DNA of 64,000 nucleotides, from assembly GCA_016709005.1 (NCBI GenBank), contig JADJEU010000008.1, positions 62,001 through 126,000 of the forward strand. Direction: 5' to 3'. Below, piece by piece: positions 1 to 8,079 of the stretch. This DNA comes from Crocinitomicaceae bacterium. GTDB taxonomy: Bacteria; Bacteroidota; Bacteroidia; Flavobacteriales_D; Crocinitomicaceae. Below the pieces are notes generated by a model, which was not told the DNA's origin, did no database searches, and was given only the letters and a program-made list of their open reading frames with translations. A program made the translations under genes and the position numbers. The number at the start of each line of letters is the position of its first letter. Position 1 is the first letter of the stretch.

Positions 1-1
1 T

Positions 2-327
2 GGCGGATTATCAGGACATCAGGGAGCATTGCGCACCGCTTTTCTGACAAAATATAAATTAGACAAAGAAGTTTTTATTGCTACCGGAATTGTCATTGCA
101 CTTGCGGTTGATATCTCCAGGACATCACACTATTTTTCAAGTTTTGATTTAGATGTTTTGAAAGCAAATTGGTTGATTTTATTGTCTTCGTTGCTTGCTG
201 CCTTTGTTGGCGCAATAACAGGAAAATATTTTTAAAGAAGATTGATTTTAAAGTTCTGACTTACGTTATTGCAGTCTCCATGATGATTTTTGGATTGGCA
301 TTAGCGGCTGGATTTTTACAAAAATAA
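2..327 (+). pseudogene. TauE/SafE-type sulfite exporter family permease, C-terminal part, frameshifted
   Basis: The reading frame is open from the left edge, so the gene starts outside the window. The visible part begins with a GGLSGHQGALRTAFL motif, typical of the second half of TauE/SafE permeases (anion or sulfonate export, inner membrane), followed by hydrophobic helices. The frame stops at 233-235 right after GAITGKYF. One extra A in the run near 221-225 would instead give GKIFLKKIDFKVL and a last membrane helix ending at the TAA at 325-327, two bases before the next ATG. That continuation is what the family normally has, so I read this as one gene with a single-base deletion, real or from assembly. 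The family assignment is good; the transported substrate is unknown. Confidence 0.7.
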
Positions 328-328
328 G

Positions 329-889
329 ATGACAAAAAAAGAACTCAGAGAAAAGTACAAATCCTTGCGCGCTGATTTATCAAACCGCGAACAAGATCTG
401 ATTTCAAATCAAATCAAAGAAAATCTTTTGGCAAACTTTGATCTGAAAGGTAAAAAGATTTCGTGTTTTGTTCCAATTGCGCGATTCAATGAAATCAATA
501 CCTGGCTCATCTTAGACTCTGTAGATGCAAAATTTTATTTACCAGTAATCGGGCCAGATGATCAACTCAAACACCTTTTGTATGAAGGCAAAGACAAGTT
601 GAAGCAAACCTCCTGGGGAATTTTAGAACCGCAATCTGGTGAAGAAATTGATCCTTCAGAATTGGATTTTGTTTTAGTTCCATTGCTAACCATCAACAAA
701 GAAGGCTATCGGGTAGGATACGGCAAAGGTTATTACGATAAATTTCTTGCGCGCTGCAGTTCAAAATGTGTGTTCATTGGGCTTTATCAGTTTGACGAAG
801 CTGAGGTGATTGATGATTTGCATGAGTCTGATATAGCAATGCATTACTGCGTGACTCCAAAGGGTTTGCTGGGCGCTGATAACTTGTGA
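329..889 (+). CDS. 5-formyltetrahydrofolate cyclo-ligase
   Basis: Catalyses the ATP-dependent conversion of 5-formyl-THF to 5,10-methenyl-THF, returning a storage folate to one-carbon metabolism in the cytosol. The 186-residue length is normal for the family. The N-terminus (TKKELREKYKSLR) has the usual basic helix, and the signature VGYGKGYYDKFL lies at about residues 129-140, the phosphate and folate binding loop. A late SDIAMHYCVTP segment matches the family's usual C-terminal region. The ATG lies directly after the stop of the preceding permease, so the two are probably co-transcribed. Identification rests on the motif and length and is firm. Confidence 0.93.
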   Translation: MTKKELREKYKSLRADLSNREQDLISNQIKENLLANFDLKGKKISCFVPIARFNEINTWLILDSVDAKFYLPVIGPDDQLKHLLYEGKDKLKQTSWGILEPQSGEEIDPSELDFVLVPLLTINKEGYRVGYGKGYYDKFLARCSSKCVFIGLYQFDEAEVIDDLHESDIAMHYCVTPKGLLGADNL

Positions 890-908
890 TAGCTTTTTGG
901 TTCAATTC

Positions 909-939
909 TTGCTTTGTCTGGACTAACTGCTTAAATTTG
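909..939 (+). promoter_or_regulatory. Predicted sigma-A promoter of the DUF547 gene
   Basis: TTG at 909-911, 20 bases, then TAAATTTG at 932-939, an exact match to the Bacteroidota TAnnTTTG box with the expected spacing. The ATG follows at 959. Confidence 0.6.
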
Positions 940-958
940 ATCAGATAAAAAAATCGCT

Positions 959-1675
959 ATGAAAAAGATATTGACGCTTTCACTTCTTGTAATCACTGTA
1001 AGTTTATTTGCATCTGAAAAACCAGATCACTCCATTTGGGATCGTTTTTTAGGCAATTATGTAAGCAGTGCTGGAACGGTCAACTACAAATCCATGAAAG
1101 TGGAAATGGATACACTTGACAAATATCTTCTTCAATTGCGCGATAAGGCACCACAAACAGATTGGACCAAAAATGAAAAAATGGCCTTTTATATCAATGC
1201 TTACAATGCGTACACCATCAAATTTGTCTTGTCAAAATACCCCGTTGAATCTGTAAAAGACATTTCTTTTAGTGGAAAAGATTTGTGGAATTTTAAAATG
1301 GCAAACCTGGGTGGAACCAACTATACGCTTAATCAAATTGAAAATGATATTTTAAGAAAAATGGGTGATCCAAGAATTCACTTCGCGGTGAACTGTGCAT
1401 CCATTTCATGTCCTAAATTATTGAACGAGGCATATACTGCTGATAAATTAAATTCTCAGTTAACGACTGCTACAAAAACTTTTGTGAACGATACCAAACA
1501 CAATATCATCTCTGAGAAAAAAATTCAAATCTCTGAGTTGTTTTCATGGTACGCAACTGACTTTACACAAGACGGTAAATCATTGGTTGAGTTCTTAAAT
1601 CAATATTCAAAAGTGACAATTGCTACGACCGCTAAGGTTGAGTATATGGTTTATAATTGGGGGTTGAATGATTAA
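959..1675 (+). CDS. DUF547 domain-containing secreted protein
   Basis: A 238-residue protein with a short signal peptide (cleavage expected after VSLFAS, around residue 20). The rest is a DUF547 domain: SIWDRFLGNYVSSAGTVNY near the start, FYINAYNAYTIKFVL in the middle, and HFAVNCASISCPKL at about residues 141-154, with the conserved His and two Cys. DUF547 resembles papain-like or transglutaminase folds, but no activity is established. It is probably periplasmic. It has its own predicted promoter just upstream, so it is likely a single-gene unit. The family call is firm; the function is unknown. Confidence 0.85.
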   Translation: MKKILTLSLLVITVSLFASEKPDHSIWDRFLGNYVSSAGTVNYKSMKVEMDTLDKYLLQLRDKAPQTDWTKNEKMAFYINAYNAYTIKFVLSKYPVESVKDISFSGKDLWNFKMANLGGTNYTLNQIENDILRKMGDPRIHFAVNCASISCPKLLNEAYTADKLNSQLTTATKTFVNDTKHNIISEKKIQISELFSWYATDFTQDGKSLVEFLNQYSKVTIATTAKVEYMVYNWGLND

Positions 1676-1690
1676 TTTAAGAGTTGGGGG

Positions 1691-2524
1691 TTAATTCAAA
1701 GGCAAATCCCCTTTAGTCAATTCCCCTTTCAATACTTTCAGAAAATCTTCTAAAGCCATCCAATATTCTTCGCCATCTTGTTGTGTTGGCCAAAGCGCGC
1801 GGGCGCCATGCCAGCCTTCACCTTCAGGAGCAAATAGGAGTTGTCTTTCTGTGCGTGGATGACCTAAAACAAGCTCGCGTACAATTGGAATTTCTTGTTT
1901 GGCTGCGGTGAAGAAAAATGGTTTTTGAAAGCCTCTCATCTTCTCCACTAAATCTTCTTTCATACCCTCGTAGAAAAAATAATTCCCCGGACTGAATGCA
2001 ATCACCGAACTTACTTTTTCATTGTCCAATGCCTGATAAATGCATAGGGTAGAAGAGTACGAACTTCCAAGTAAAATAACGGGGCGGTTGTATTTCTCAT
2101 ACGCGTAATTGATGGCTGCTTCAATATCTTGTTCAGCATCTAAAAAATCGGTGGGTTTATTTTGTTCTCTGGCCCTTAACCATGTTTCGTTTGGTTGATC
2201 TGCAATGGGCCCGCCGCAACGTTGATCGATAGCAAGACAATTAAAGCCCATGTCATTGAAACGCTCGGCAACTCCTGCGTATTCATATTTACAAAATCCA
2301 CGTTGATGACATAAAATCATAATTGGAAAAGATGGATCCACTTCATACAAATTGGCACTGATCAAAAGTGAATCGAGTGATTCAAATTCAACGGATTTAT
2401 AGGAAGATTTTTCGATGACGCCAGCGGTTGTTGTGTCTGTTGAGTCTGTGTTTATTGGTGATTCACCTTTACATGAAACTAAGGTGAGAGATAAAATAGT
2501 TGTAAAAAAATAGAATGATCTCAT
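1691..2524 (-). CDS. Alpha/beta hydrolase lipoprotein
   Basis: A 277-residue protein with a lipoprotein signal ending LTLVSC, lipidated Cys at about residue 18, so it should sit in a membrane facing the periplasm. The hydrolase core shows a strand leading to LCHQRGF (oxyanion region), the nucleophile elbow LLGSSYSS with Ser at about residue 155, and a late GEGWHG supplying the catalytic His at about residue 239. The elbow reads G-S-S-Y-S instead of the textbook GxSxG, an acceptable variant. The acid residue was not identified. The substrate is unknown; dienelactone-hydrolase-like or esterase activity is possible. It converges on the DUF547 gene. Confidence 0.72.
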   Translation of the reverse strand: MRSFYFFTTILSLTLVSCKGESPINTDSTDTTTAGVIEKSSYKSVEFESLDSLLISANLYEVDPSFPIMILCHQRGFCKYEYAGVAERFNDMGFNCLAIDQRCGGPIADQPNETWLRAREQNKPTDFLDAEQDIEAAINYAYEKYNRPVILLGSSYSSTLCIYQALDNEKVSSVIAFSPGNYFFYEGMKEDLVEKMRGFQKPFFFTAAKQEIPIVRELVLGHPRTERQLLFAPEGEGWHGARALWPTQQDGEEYWMALEDFLKVLKGELTKGDLPLN

Positions 2525-2534
2525 AGTGTTTTTT

Positions 2535-2577
2535 TTAACCGCAGAGGACGCTGAGAATTCGCAGAGGGCCGCTGAGG
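2535..2577. repeat. Imperfect repeat, left copy flanking the GxxExxY gene
   Basis: Rich in GCAGAG and GCTGAG units with a central GAATTC. Its first 28 bases (2535-2562) are the exact reverse complement of bases 3074-3101 on the other side of the GxxExxY gene. Confidence 0.8.
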
Positions 2578-2594
2578 TGAATGTAAAGTTAGAT

Positions 2595-2978
2595 TTAGTT
2601 TTCGTATTTGTTGACTACACGTTTTAAACCATTCGTTAGTTTGACTACGTTAAAGTTAATCAAGAGTCCTACTTGGGTATTAGATAGACGCATGTAGGTT
2701 AGCATTTGTGCCATGTGGATTTCATTCAAAGCATCAATTGATTTAATTTCAACGACAATTTTATTTTCGACCATAAAATCGAGACGATATCCACAATCAA
2801 GTTTCACTGTTTCATAAATCAAGGGTAAGGGTTTCTGTCTTTCAACGAACAAATTTGTTTTTTGAAGTTCAAAATCGAGACAGGCTTCATAAGCAGATTC
2901 TAATAATCCTGGACCAAGTGACTTGTGTACTTTAATTGCACAACCAATGATGATTTCTGTAATTTCATTTTCAGTCAT
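2595..2978 (-). CDS. GxxExxY protein (PD-(D/E)xK nuclease-like)
   Basis: A 127-residue protein with the name-giving motif G24-L-L-E27-S-A-Y30 after an N-terminal helix (VHKSLGPG). A later RLDFMVENKIVVEIKS segment has the D...ExK spacing of the PD-(D/E)xK nuclease superfamily. Length matches the family, usually about 125 residues. No biochemical role is established for it. The gene lies between inverted copies of a CGCAGAG-type repeat (2535-2577 and 3058-3101), and a third related copy lies at 3148-3190. This looks like a small repeat-associated unit and not part of a neighbouring operon. Mobility is my inference, not shown. Confidence 0.82.
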   Translation of the reverse strand: MTENEITEIIIGCAIKVHKSLGPGLLESAYEACLDFELQKTNLFVERQKPLPLIYETVKLDCGYRLDFMVENKIVVEIKSIDALNEIHMAQMLTYMRLSNTQVGLLINFNVVKLTNGLKRVVNKYEN

Positions 2979-2994
2979 AACAAAATTGTTTACT

Positions 2995-3002
2995 CAAATA
3001 TA
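2995..3002 (-). promoter_or_regulatory. Predicted -7 box of the GxxExxY gene
   Basis: Reads TATATTTG on the minus strand, exact TAnnTTTG, 16 bases before the ATG. No convincing -33 element, so support is moderate. Confidence 0.4.
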
Positions 3003-3057
3003 ATTACTCAATATATCTGTTTTAATAAACAACCGCTTTAAATTTTGCTCCAATAAT

Positions 3058-3101
3058 TTCTCTGCGGATCTCAGCGAATTCTCAGCGTCCTCTGCGGTTA
3101 A
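3058..3101. repeat. Imperfect repeat, right inverted copy flanking the GxxExxY gene
   Basis: Its right 28 bases are the reverse complement of 2535-2562. The left part keeps the CTCTGCGG and CTCAGCG units in altered order. Confidence 0.8.
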
Positions 3102-3147
3102 GAGAGTGCGGTTTGATATACCTAAGTACATCCTAGTACTAGATTTT

Positions 3148-3190
3148 TTAACGCAGAGAAAACAGAGGAGGCGCAGAGGGCCGCTGAGGA
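3148..3190. repeat. Third related repeat copy
   Basis: In the same orientation as the copy at 2535 and sharing GCGCAGAGGGCCGCTGAGG-like sequence at its end, but more diverged in its first half. It runs up to the stop region of the next gene. Confidence 0.7.
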
Positions 3191-3198
3191 AAAGGTCG

Positions 3199-3996
3199 TT
3201 AGTTCAACCCCTCATACAAATCCATAAACCCAAACTCCAGCATCTGTTTCACCTTCTGATTAGAAATAATCTTAAATGAATCATTGGTTACAGAATCAAA
3301 GACAGGAATTTCTGTTTGATTGATTTCAGCGAGCTTGGTGTAGTATTCTTTTTTAGTTGGGTGTTGATCGGCACAGCAATTAAAACTTTCATTTTTGATG
3401 TCAGATTCAATGGCTTTTACAATGACTTTCACGGCATCATCTTGATGAATCATGTTGACGCGCCCGTTGGGATTTGATTTCACTCGAGGCGATTTTCCAT
3501 AACGTACCGGTTGTCTGTCATAGCCTATCAAACCTGCCATTCTGAGGATTACAGGATTCAAATCTGGAAATGAATTGACAAGTGATTCTACTTGAAATAA
3601 CTTACTTTCTCGGTCTAAAGCGTCCAGATTAGTTTCATCAATTTCAGAATTAGTCTCCCGATAAATTCCAGTTGAGCTGATTAGAATTAATTTTTGAATC
3701 GTAGATTTTGATGCTTGTTCTAAAACTAACTCAAGCTTTGCAAGATTAATAGAGGAAGGCGGAATGGCAATCACTAAATAATCTGAATTCAAAAAATCAG
3801 TAAGTATCTCGTCATTCAAATTATTCATCTGAATTATTACCGGCTCAATACCATTTGCTACAAATGGGTTAAGTTTTTGATGACTGGTTGTAGATCCTTT
3901 TACTTTGTAATCTTTCAATAATAAAGCTTTTGCCAGCGGGAAACCCAGCCAGCCGCAGCCTAGGATGCTTATTGATTGTGAGCGTGTTGTTGTCAT
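3199..3996 (-). CDS. NAD(P)-binding SDR-type epimerase/dehydratase (YeeZ-like)
   Basis: A Rossmann-fold protein of about 265 residues. The dinucleotide loop LGCGWLG is at residues 12-18, and LILISSTGIYRE carries the strand 5 Ser/Thr and Tyr region. The C-terminal half has the NPNGRVNMIHQDDAVKVI segment typical of extended SDRs and YeeZ-like proteins. I chose the ATG at 3996 over a longer TTG start at 4005, because the predicted -7 box TAACTTTG overlaps that TTG and because the Rossmann strand begins right after the ATG. The substrate is unknown. It is divergent from the DUF4139 gene. Confidence 0.8.
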   Translation of the reverse strand: MTTTRSQSISILGCGWLGFPLAKALLLKDYKVKGSTTSHQKLNPFVANGIEPVIIQMNNLNDEILTDFLNSDYLVIAIPPSSINLAKLELVLEQASKSTIQKLILISSTGIYRETNSEIDETNLDALDRESKLFQVESLVNSFPDLNPVILRMAGLIGYDRQPVRYGKSPRVKSNPNGRVNMIHQDDAVKVIVKAIESDIKNESFNCCADQHPTKKEYYTKLAEINQTEIPVFDSVTNDSFKIISNQKVKQMLEFGFMDLYEGLN

Positions 3997-4002
3997 GTGA
4001 TT

Positions 4003-4010
4003 CAAAGTTA
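4003..4010 (-). promoter_or_regulatory. Predicted -7 box of the SDR gene, almost touching the start codon
   Basis: TAACTTTG on the minus strand, exact TAnnTTTG, six bases before the ATG at 3996. Transcription would begin at or next to the start codon, so the mRNA may be leaderless. No clear -33 element. Confidence 0.4.
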
Positions 4011-4092
4011 GCGATTCTGGTGCTTGCGAAAAAAAATCTTTTTGAACTTATGGAATTGGAAGTTGTACAGCATCTAAGATAAAAACAACGCT

Positions 4093-6057
4093 ATGTCCAA
4101 AGTATTCACAATCGCCTTCACTTTTTTAGTAACAACTATTTCATTAGCGAATGAAATTAAACTCAATTCCCAGATTGACGAAGTCACAGTATTCTTGCAG
4201 GGAGCGCAAATTAACAGAAGCGGTTCTGCTACAATTCCGGCCGGAACCAGTGAAGTTATTTTTAATGGAATATCTCCATTACTCAAACGTGAAAGTTTAC
4301 AGGCTGGTACGAAGGCAAACATCTCTATACTCTCAGTTCATTATGAAACCAAAACCACTGAAAAAGCTCAGAACAAAGAAGAATTAATCACACTGGAGAA
4401 ATTATATCTTGAAAAACAAGAAGAGTTAAAACGGCTTTACATAAAATTGGAAGTCATCCGTACGCGTGAGACTATGATCGTTAATCTGGTAAATTATCAA
4501 TCTGAGCATGCAACGGCGACCATTGATGACGTGGTAAAGGCTGAGCAAATTATTGCTACAAAATTAGAAGCAATCAAACTGGAACGTTTGCAAGTTGAAA
4601 AACAGATTGAAGTTTTGAATCGTGAAGTGAATCAACTCAATCAGAAAATTGCATCTATGGGTGCTATCTATGAAAGCATTGAGCCGCGCATTGTGATTAA
4701 AGTAAAATCAGAATCTGAAGTGAAAACAAAATTTACGGTTTCGTATTTTGTATCTAATGCACGTTGGTATCCAAGTTATAATTTGAATGTGAAAAATTTA
4801 GATGAACCTTTGGTAATCGACTATCAGGCAAATATCTCACAACAAACGGGTGAAGATTGGACAGATGTGAAGTTGACACTTTCTACGACAGATCCTAATT
4901 TATCCGGACAAAAACCAATTTTAATGCCTTGGTACATAGTTTTAAATCAAATGAATCAACGCCCAAATGACAGCAATCAAAACAGATATACTCCCAATCA
5001 GGTAAACAATGTTTCTGGCAGAATCACTGATCAATACGGCGAACCGCTACCGTTTGCAATGGTAAGAGTGGAAGGTTCAACTGTTGGAACAAGTACTGAT
5101 CTTGATGGGTTTTATACGTTGAACATTCCGCAAGGTAAAAATCAGATTTCTGTATCATACATTGGTTATAATCCAGTAACCATTTACGTCACTGCGGCAA
5201 CACATAACATTGTGTTGGCTGAAAAACCATTGATGCTGGAAGAGGTTATGGTTGTTGAGGATATGGAAAATGGGAACTATAGTACCATAGAGATGGAAAA
5301 ACCTCAAAGTATCAGTCTGAATTATACAACTAATAGTAATGTTACGATATCTTCAATGCGTGAAAAAAAGTCGGAATCTCTAAAAAATAAACAAGCTATC
5401 TATTCGACGACTTATTCTGCACCGGTTGATATGAGCCGACAAATGAATGTCGTGTCAGCAGAGTTTGACATTGAAGAAAAATACTCCATTCCTTCAGATC
5501 AAAAAAATTACAATGTGAAAATTGATGAGATTGAAAAGAAAGTTTTTTATCAATATTATTGTGCGCCAAGATTTAATACAGATGTGTTTTTAACGGCACA
5601 AATGACTGAATGGGAAAGCCTGAATTTACTGGAAGGTCAAGCTAATATTTTCTTTGAAGGAACCTTTGTTGGAACCAGTTTGTTAGACGCAAAATTTGTG
5701 GGCGATACACTCGACATTTCATTGGGGCGTGATAAACGTATAGTCGTAGATCGTGTAAAAGAAAAAGAATTCAGCAAGTATAAAATTGTGGGCAATGAAG
5801 CTTCTAAATCAGTGAAATGGGTGATCTCTGTAAAGAATAATAATGATGTTCCAATCAATTTAATCGTGGAAGATCAATTTCCATTAACCAACGATTCTCA
5901 AATTCAAATTGAATCAGATGAAGTGCAAAATGGGGTAGTGGATGAATCAACCGGAATCATAACCTGGGATTTGAAATTGGCCGGTGGAAAAATGGGTGAG
6001 GTGAGTTTCAAATACAAAGTAACTTACCCCGTTGGAAACGAAGTGTATTTAGATTAG
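4093..6057 (+). CDS. DUF4139 (mucoidy inhibitor MuiA-like) protein with inserted carboxypeptidase-like domain
   Basis: A 654-residue secreted protein with a signal peptide (cleaved near TTISLA). An N-terminal DUF4140-type domain (SQIDEVTVFLQGAQINRSG) is followed by a long coiled coil at about residues 95-200 (KLYLEKQEELKRL). Then comes the DUF4139 beta domain (SYFVSNARWYPSYNLNV, LTLSTTDPNLSGQKP). Within it, at about residues 312-380, sits a carboxypeptidase D regulatory-like module (VSGRITDQYGEPLPFAMV... SVSYIGYNPV) of the kind usually fused to TonB receptors. The DUF4139 fold resumes and ends with LKLAGGKMGEVSFKYKVTYP. The function is not established; the MuiA name comes from a mucoidy phenotype in other bacteria. 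The 3' end overlaps the convergent EamA gene by four bases. Confidence 0.85.
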   Translation: MSKVFTIAFTFLVTTISLANEIKLNSQIDEVTVFLQGAQINRSGSATIPAGTSEVIFNGISPLLKRESLQAGTKANISILSVHYETKTTEKAQNKEELITLEKLYLEKQEELKRLYIKLEVIRTRETMIVNLVNYQSEHATATIDDVVKAEQIIATKLEAIKLERLQVEKQIEVLNREVNQLNQKIASMGAIYESIEPRIVIKVKSESEVKTKFTVSYFVSNARWYPSYNLNVKNLDEPLVIDYQANISQQTGEDWTDVKLTLSTTDPNLSGQKPILMPWYIVLNQMNQRPNDSNQNRYTPNQVNNVSGRITDQYGEPLPFAMVRVEGSTVGTSTDLDGFYTLNIPQGKNQISVSYIGYNPVTIYVTAATHNIVLAEKPLMLEEVMVVEDMENGNYSTIEMEKPQSISLNYTTNSNVTISSMREKKSESLKNKQAIYSTTYSAPVDMSRQMNVVSAEFDIEEKYSIPSDQKNYNVKIDEIEKKVFYQYYCAPRFNTDVFLTAQMTEWESLNLLEGQANIFFEGTFVGTSLLDAKFVGDTLDISLGRDKRIVVDRVKEKEFSKYKIVGNEASKSVKWVISVKNNNDVPINLIVEDQFPLTNDSQIQIESDEVQNGVVDESTGIITWDLKLAGGKMGEVSFKYKVTYPVGNEVYLD

Positions 6058-6923
6058 GAAGCCAGCATAATGGCTGCAATTGACGCTACTGAAAGTAATA
6101 CTCCAAACCAATTTGAAAGACTCAGTTTTTCTTTAAAAAAGATAAAACCGATCAATGAAGAAATGACCACAACACCAATGTTGTAAATTGGATTAACCTG
6201 TGAAACTTCAAGCTGTCCGCTGTCTAGTGATCTGAAGAAAAACCAAAGTGTGAGAAAGTTTGGAACACCTAAAGCGATGCCCCAAAGAATATTTTTGAAG
6301 GCAAATTTGGAAGAACCATTAATGAGTTTTGGAATCAATTTGAGCAGGCCGACAATTCCGGCTGATAGAAAAATGACGATGAAAAAAAGTCCGTTTAACG
6401 AAGCATCAACATACCATTCTTTAGCGCAATTGAAAAGCACATCGGCTAACCCCTGTCCAAAGAAAATGACCAGAATTAACCAAAGGTATTTGATGTCAAA
6501 GTTTAGTTTGGTTCCACTCATGGTGGTGAAGTAAACACCGGCAAGGGCAAGAATAATGCCGATGACTTTTAATGCAGTCATGGTTTCCCCTTCAAACAAA
6601 ATTACTGCGGCAATGATGGGGATTACCAATGACATTTTATTGGCAACCGTTGAAATGCCCATGCCTATTTTTTGAGAGGCTAAGGCGAGTAAATTGAAAA
6701 CTAAAATGAACATCACACCTACACCCACTGCATAGAAAAACCAATCTGATTTTACAATAGAAGACACTGCCGGAATCTCTGGAGCAAGTGTGAAGCTTAG
6801 CAAACCTGCGGTGATATAGTTTACCGTGATTGCCTGCAGGTTGTCCACGTGATATTTTCCAATCAGCTTAAAGCAAATCAAAATCACATTAAAACAGAGT
6901 ATTCCAAGAATGATATCAAGCAT
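6054..6923 (-). CDS. EamA/DMT-family transporter
   Basis: A 289-residue, strongly hydrophobic protein with about ten membrane segments in two repeats, as in drug/metabolite transporters. Each half ends with a characteristic stretch: KVIGIILALAGVYF in the first and NWFGVLLSVASIAAIML in the second. The PIYNIGVVVISSLIGFIFFKEKLS segment is typical of the second EamA domain. The substrate cannot be told from sequence. The start overlaps the ribD stop by eight bases, so it is translated from the same message as ribD; a flavin-related role is possible but only suggested by position. Confidence 0.82.
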   Translation of the reverse strand: MLDIILGILCFNVILICFKLIGKYHVDNLQAITVNYITAGLLSFTLAPEIPAVSSIVKSDWFFYAVGVGVMFILVFNLLALASQKIGMGISTVANKMSLVIPIIAAVILFEGETMTALKVIGIILALAGVYFTTMSGTKLNFDIKYLWLILVIFFGQGLADVLFNCAKEWYVDASLNGLFFIVIFLSAGIVGLLKLIPKLINGSSKFAFKNILWGIALGVPNFLTLWFFFRSLDSGQLEVSQVNPIYNIGVVVISSLIGFIFFKEKLSLSNWFGVLLSVASIAAIMLAS

Positions 6924-7953
6924 GTTTCAAAATTTGAATGTGATCGTTTCCGAAGGTAAATGTGGATTCAATTTTAGCGTTTAGTTTTGGAGCAAGAACT
7001 CCGTCCTCTAAACAGGTCTGACCTGTAATAATGCGTGCTTCATCCCATAAATTGGTGGAGATGAAATTTTCTAAAGTAGTTTTTCCTCCCTCAATAATGA
7101 CAGATTGGAGATTAAGTTCCCACAGTTTTTTCAGAATGGATTCTACACTAAAATTTTCAGGTGAAATAAATTGCAGGCCTGAATCACCAATCACAATTTT
7201 TGAGGTGAGCACAATGGTTTTTGCTTTGCGATCACCGATGTTGAATGCGTTGTAATCCAATCTTAAATTTTCATCGATGACAATTCGTATCGGGTTATTT
7301 CCTTTGACTTCTCTGCAAGTTAAATGTGGATTATCGGTTGCAATGGTTTTCCATCCAACCAATATGGCGGCCTCTTCATGACGCCATTGATGAACCAATG
7401 ATTTTGTTCCGGGTTCAGAAATCCAAACAATTCCTTTTTGATTTTGATCGCGTTTGATATCGATAAAACCATCTGAAGATTGCGCCCATTTTAAAATGAC
7501 ATAAGGACGTTTTTTTTCATGAAAGGTAAAGAACCGGATATTCAATTCGCGGCTTTCTTTTTCAAGAATTCCAACGGTTACATCAATTCCAGCAGCTCTT
7601 AATTTTTCAATTCCTTTACCTGCAACTTCTGAAAAACTATCGACGCATCCAATTACCACCCGCGGAATTTTATTTGCAACAATAAGATCTGCGCAAGGCG
7701 GTGTTTTACCGTGATGCGCGCAAGGTTCCAGATTCACATACAGCGTAGATTTGGCAAGTAGTGTTTTGTCAGATATTGATTTAACAGCGTTCACTTCAGC
7801 GTGCGCTTCACCGTAGTTAATGTGATAACCTTCGCCAATTATTTTATCTTCAAAAACAATCACAGAACCTACCAAAGGATTTGGCGCAACATAACCTTTT
7901 GCCTTCAAAGCAAGCTGAAAGCAGCGGCGCATGTATTGTTCGTGATTGTGCAT
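6916..7953 (-). CDS. ribD: Bifunctional riboflavin deaminase/reductase RibD
   Basis: Carries out two consecutive steps of riboflavin synthesis: deamination of the pyrimidine amine, then NADPH-dependent reduction of the ribose. The N-terminal deaminase has the zinc site H51-A-E53 and the paired cysteines C78 and C87 in PCAHHGKTPPCA. The C-terminal reductase domain starts near residue 148 (RPYVILKWAQSSDG) and has the VIIEGGKTTLENF loop. The 345-residue length is normal. It is followed by the overlapping EamA gene. A TACATTTG box lies only five bases before the ATG. No FMN riboswitch is visible upstream. Confidence 0.95.
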   Translation of the reverse strand: MHNHEQYMRRCFQLALKAKGYVAPNPLVGSVIVFEDKIIGEGYHINYGEAHAEVNAVKSISDKTLLAKSTLYVNLEPCAHHGKTPPCADLIVANKIPRVVIGCVDSFSEVAGKGIEKLRAAGIDVTVGILEKESRELNIRFFTFHEKKRPYVILKWAQSSDGFIDIKRDQNQKGIVWISEPGTKSLVHQWRHEEAAILVGWKTIATDNPHLTCREVKGNNPIRIVIDENLRLDYNAFNIGDRKAKTIVLTSKIVIGDSGLQFISPENFSVESILKKLWELNLQSVIIEGGKTTLENFISTNLWDEARIITGQTCLEDGVLAPKLNAKIESTFTFGNDHIQILKHA

Positions 7954-7958
7954 CGTAG

Positions 7959-7966
7959 CAAATGTA
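7959..7966 (-). promoter_or_regulatory. Predicted -7 box of ribD, near-leaderless
   Basis: TACATTTG on the minus strand, exact TAnnTTTG, five bases upstream of the ribD ATG. No -33 match was found. Confidence 0.4.
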
Positions 7967-8032
7967 CATTAAGTTTGGTGAGTTCTAAAATTGGGTCTTC
8001 AATGGTCAATCAAATCAACTAACCCGGACGGG

Positions 8033-8051
8033 GCGAGCCCGTCCCCTTCAA
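8033..8051. repeat. GC-rich palindrome between ribD and xerD
   Basis: GGACGGG, a five-base loop, then CCCGTCC, in otherwise AT-rich DNA. No T-run follows on either strand, so it is not a standard intrinsic terminator. It resembles dispersed REP-like elements. Confidence 0.6.
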
Positions 8052-8079
8052 CCTATCAACCAATAAACCCATCAAACCT

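Noticed and set aside
2535..3190. CRISPR array from repeated CGCAGAG units
   Set aside because: Only three imperfect copies, one inverted, no regular spacers and no cas genes.
8033..8051. Terminator for xerD or ribD
   Set aside because: Strong palindrome, but no T-run on either strand.
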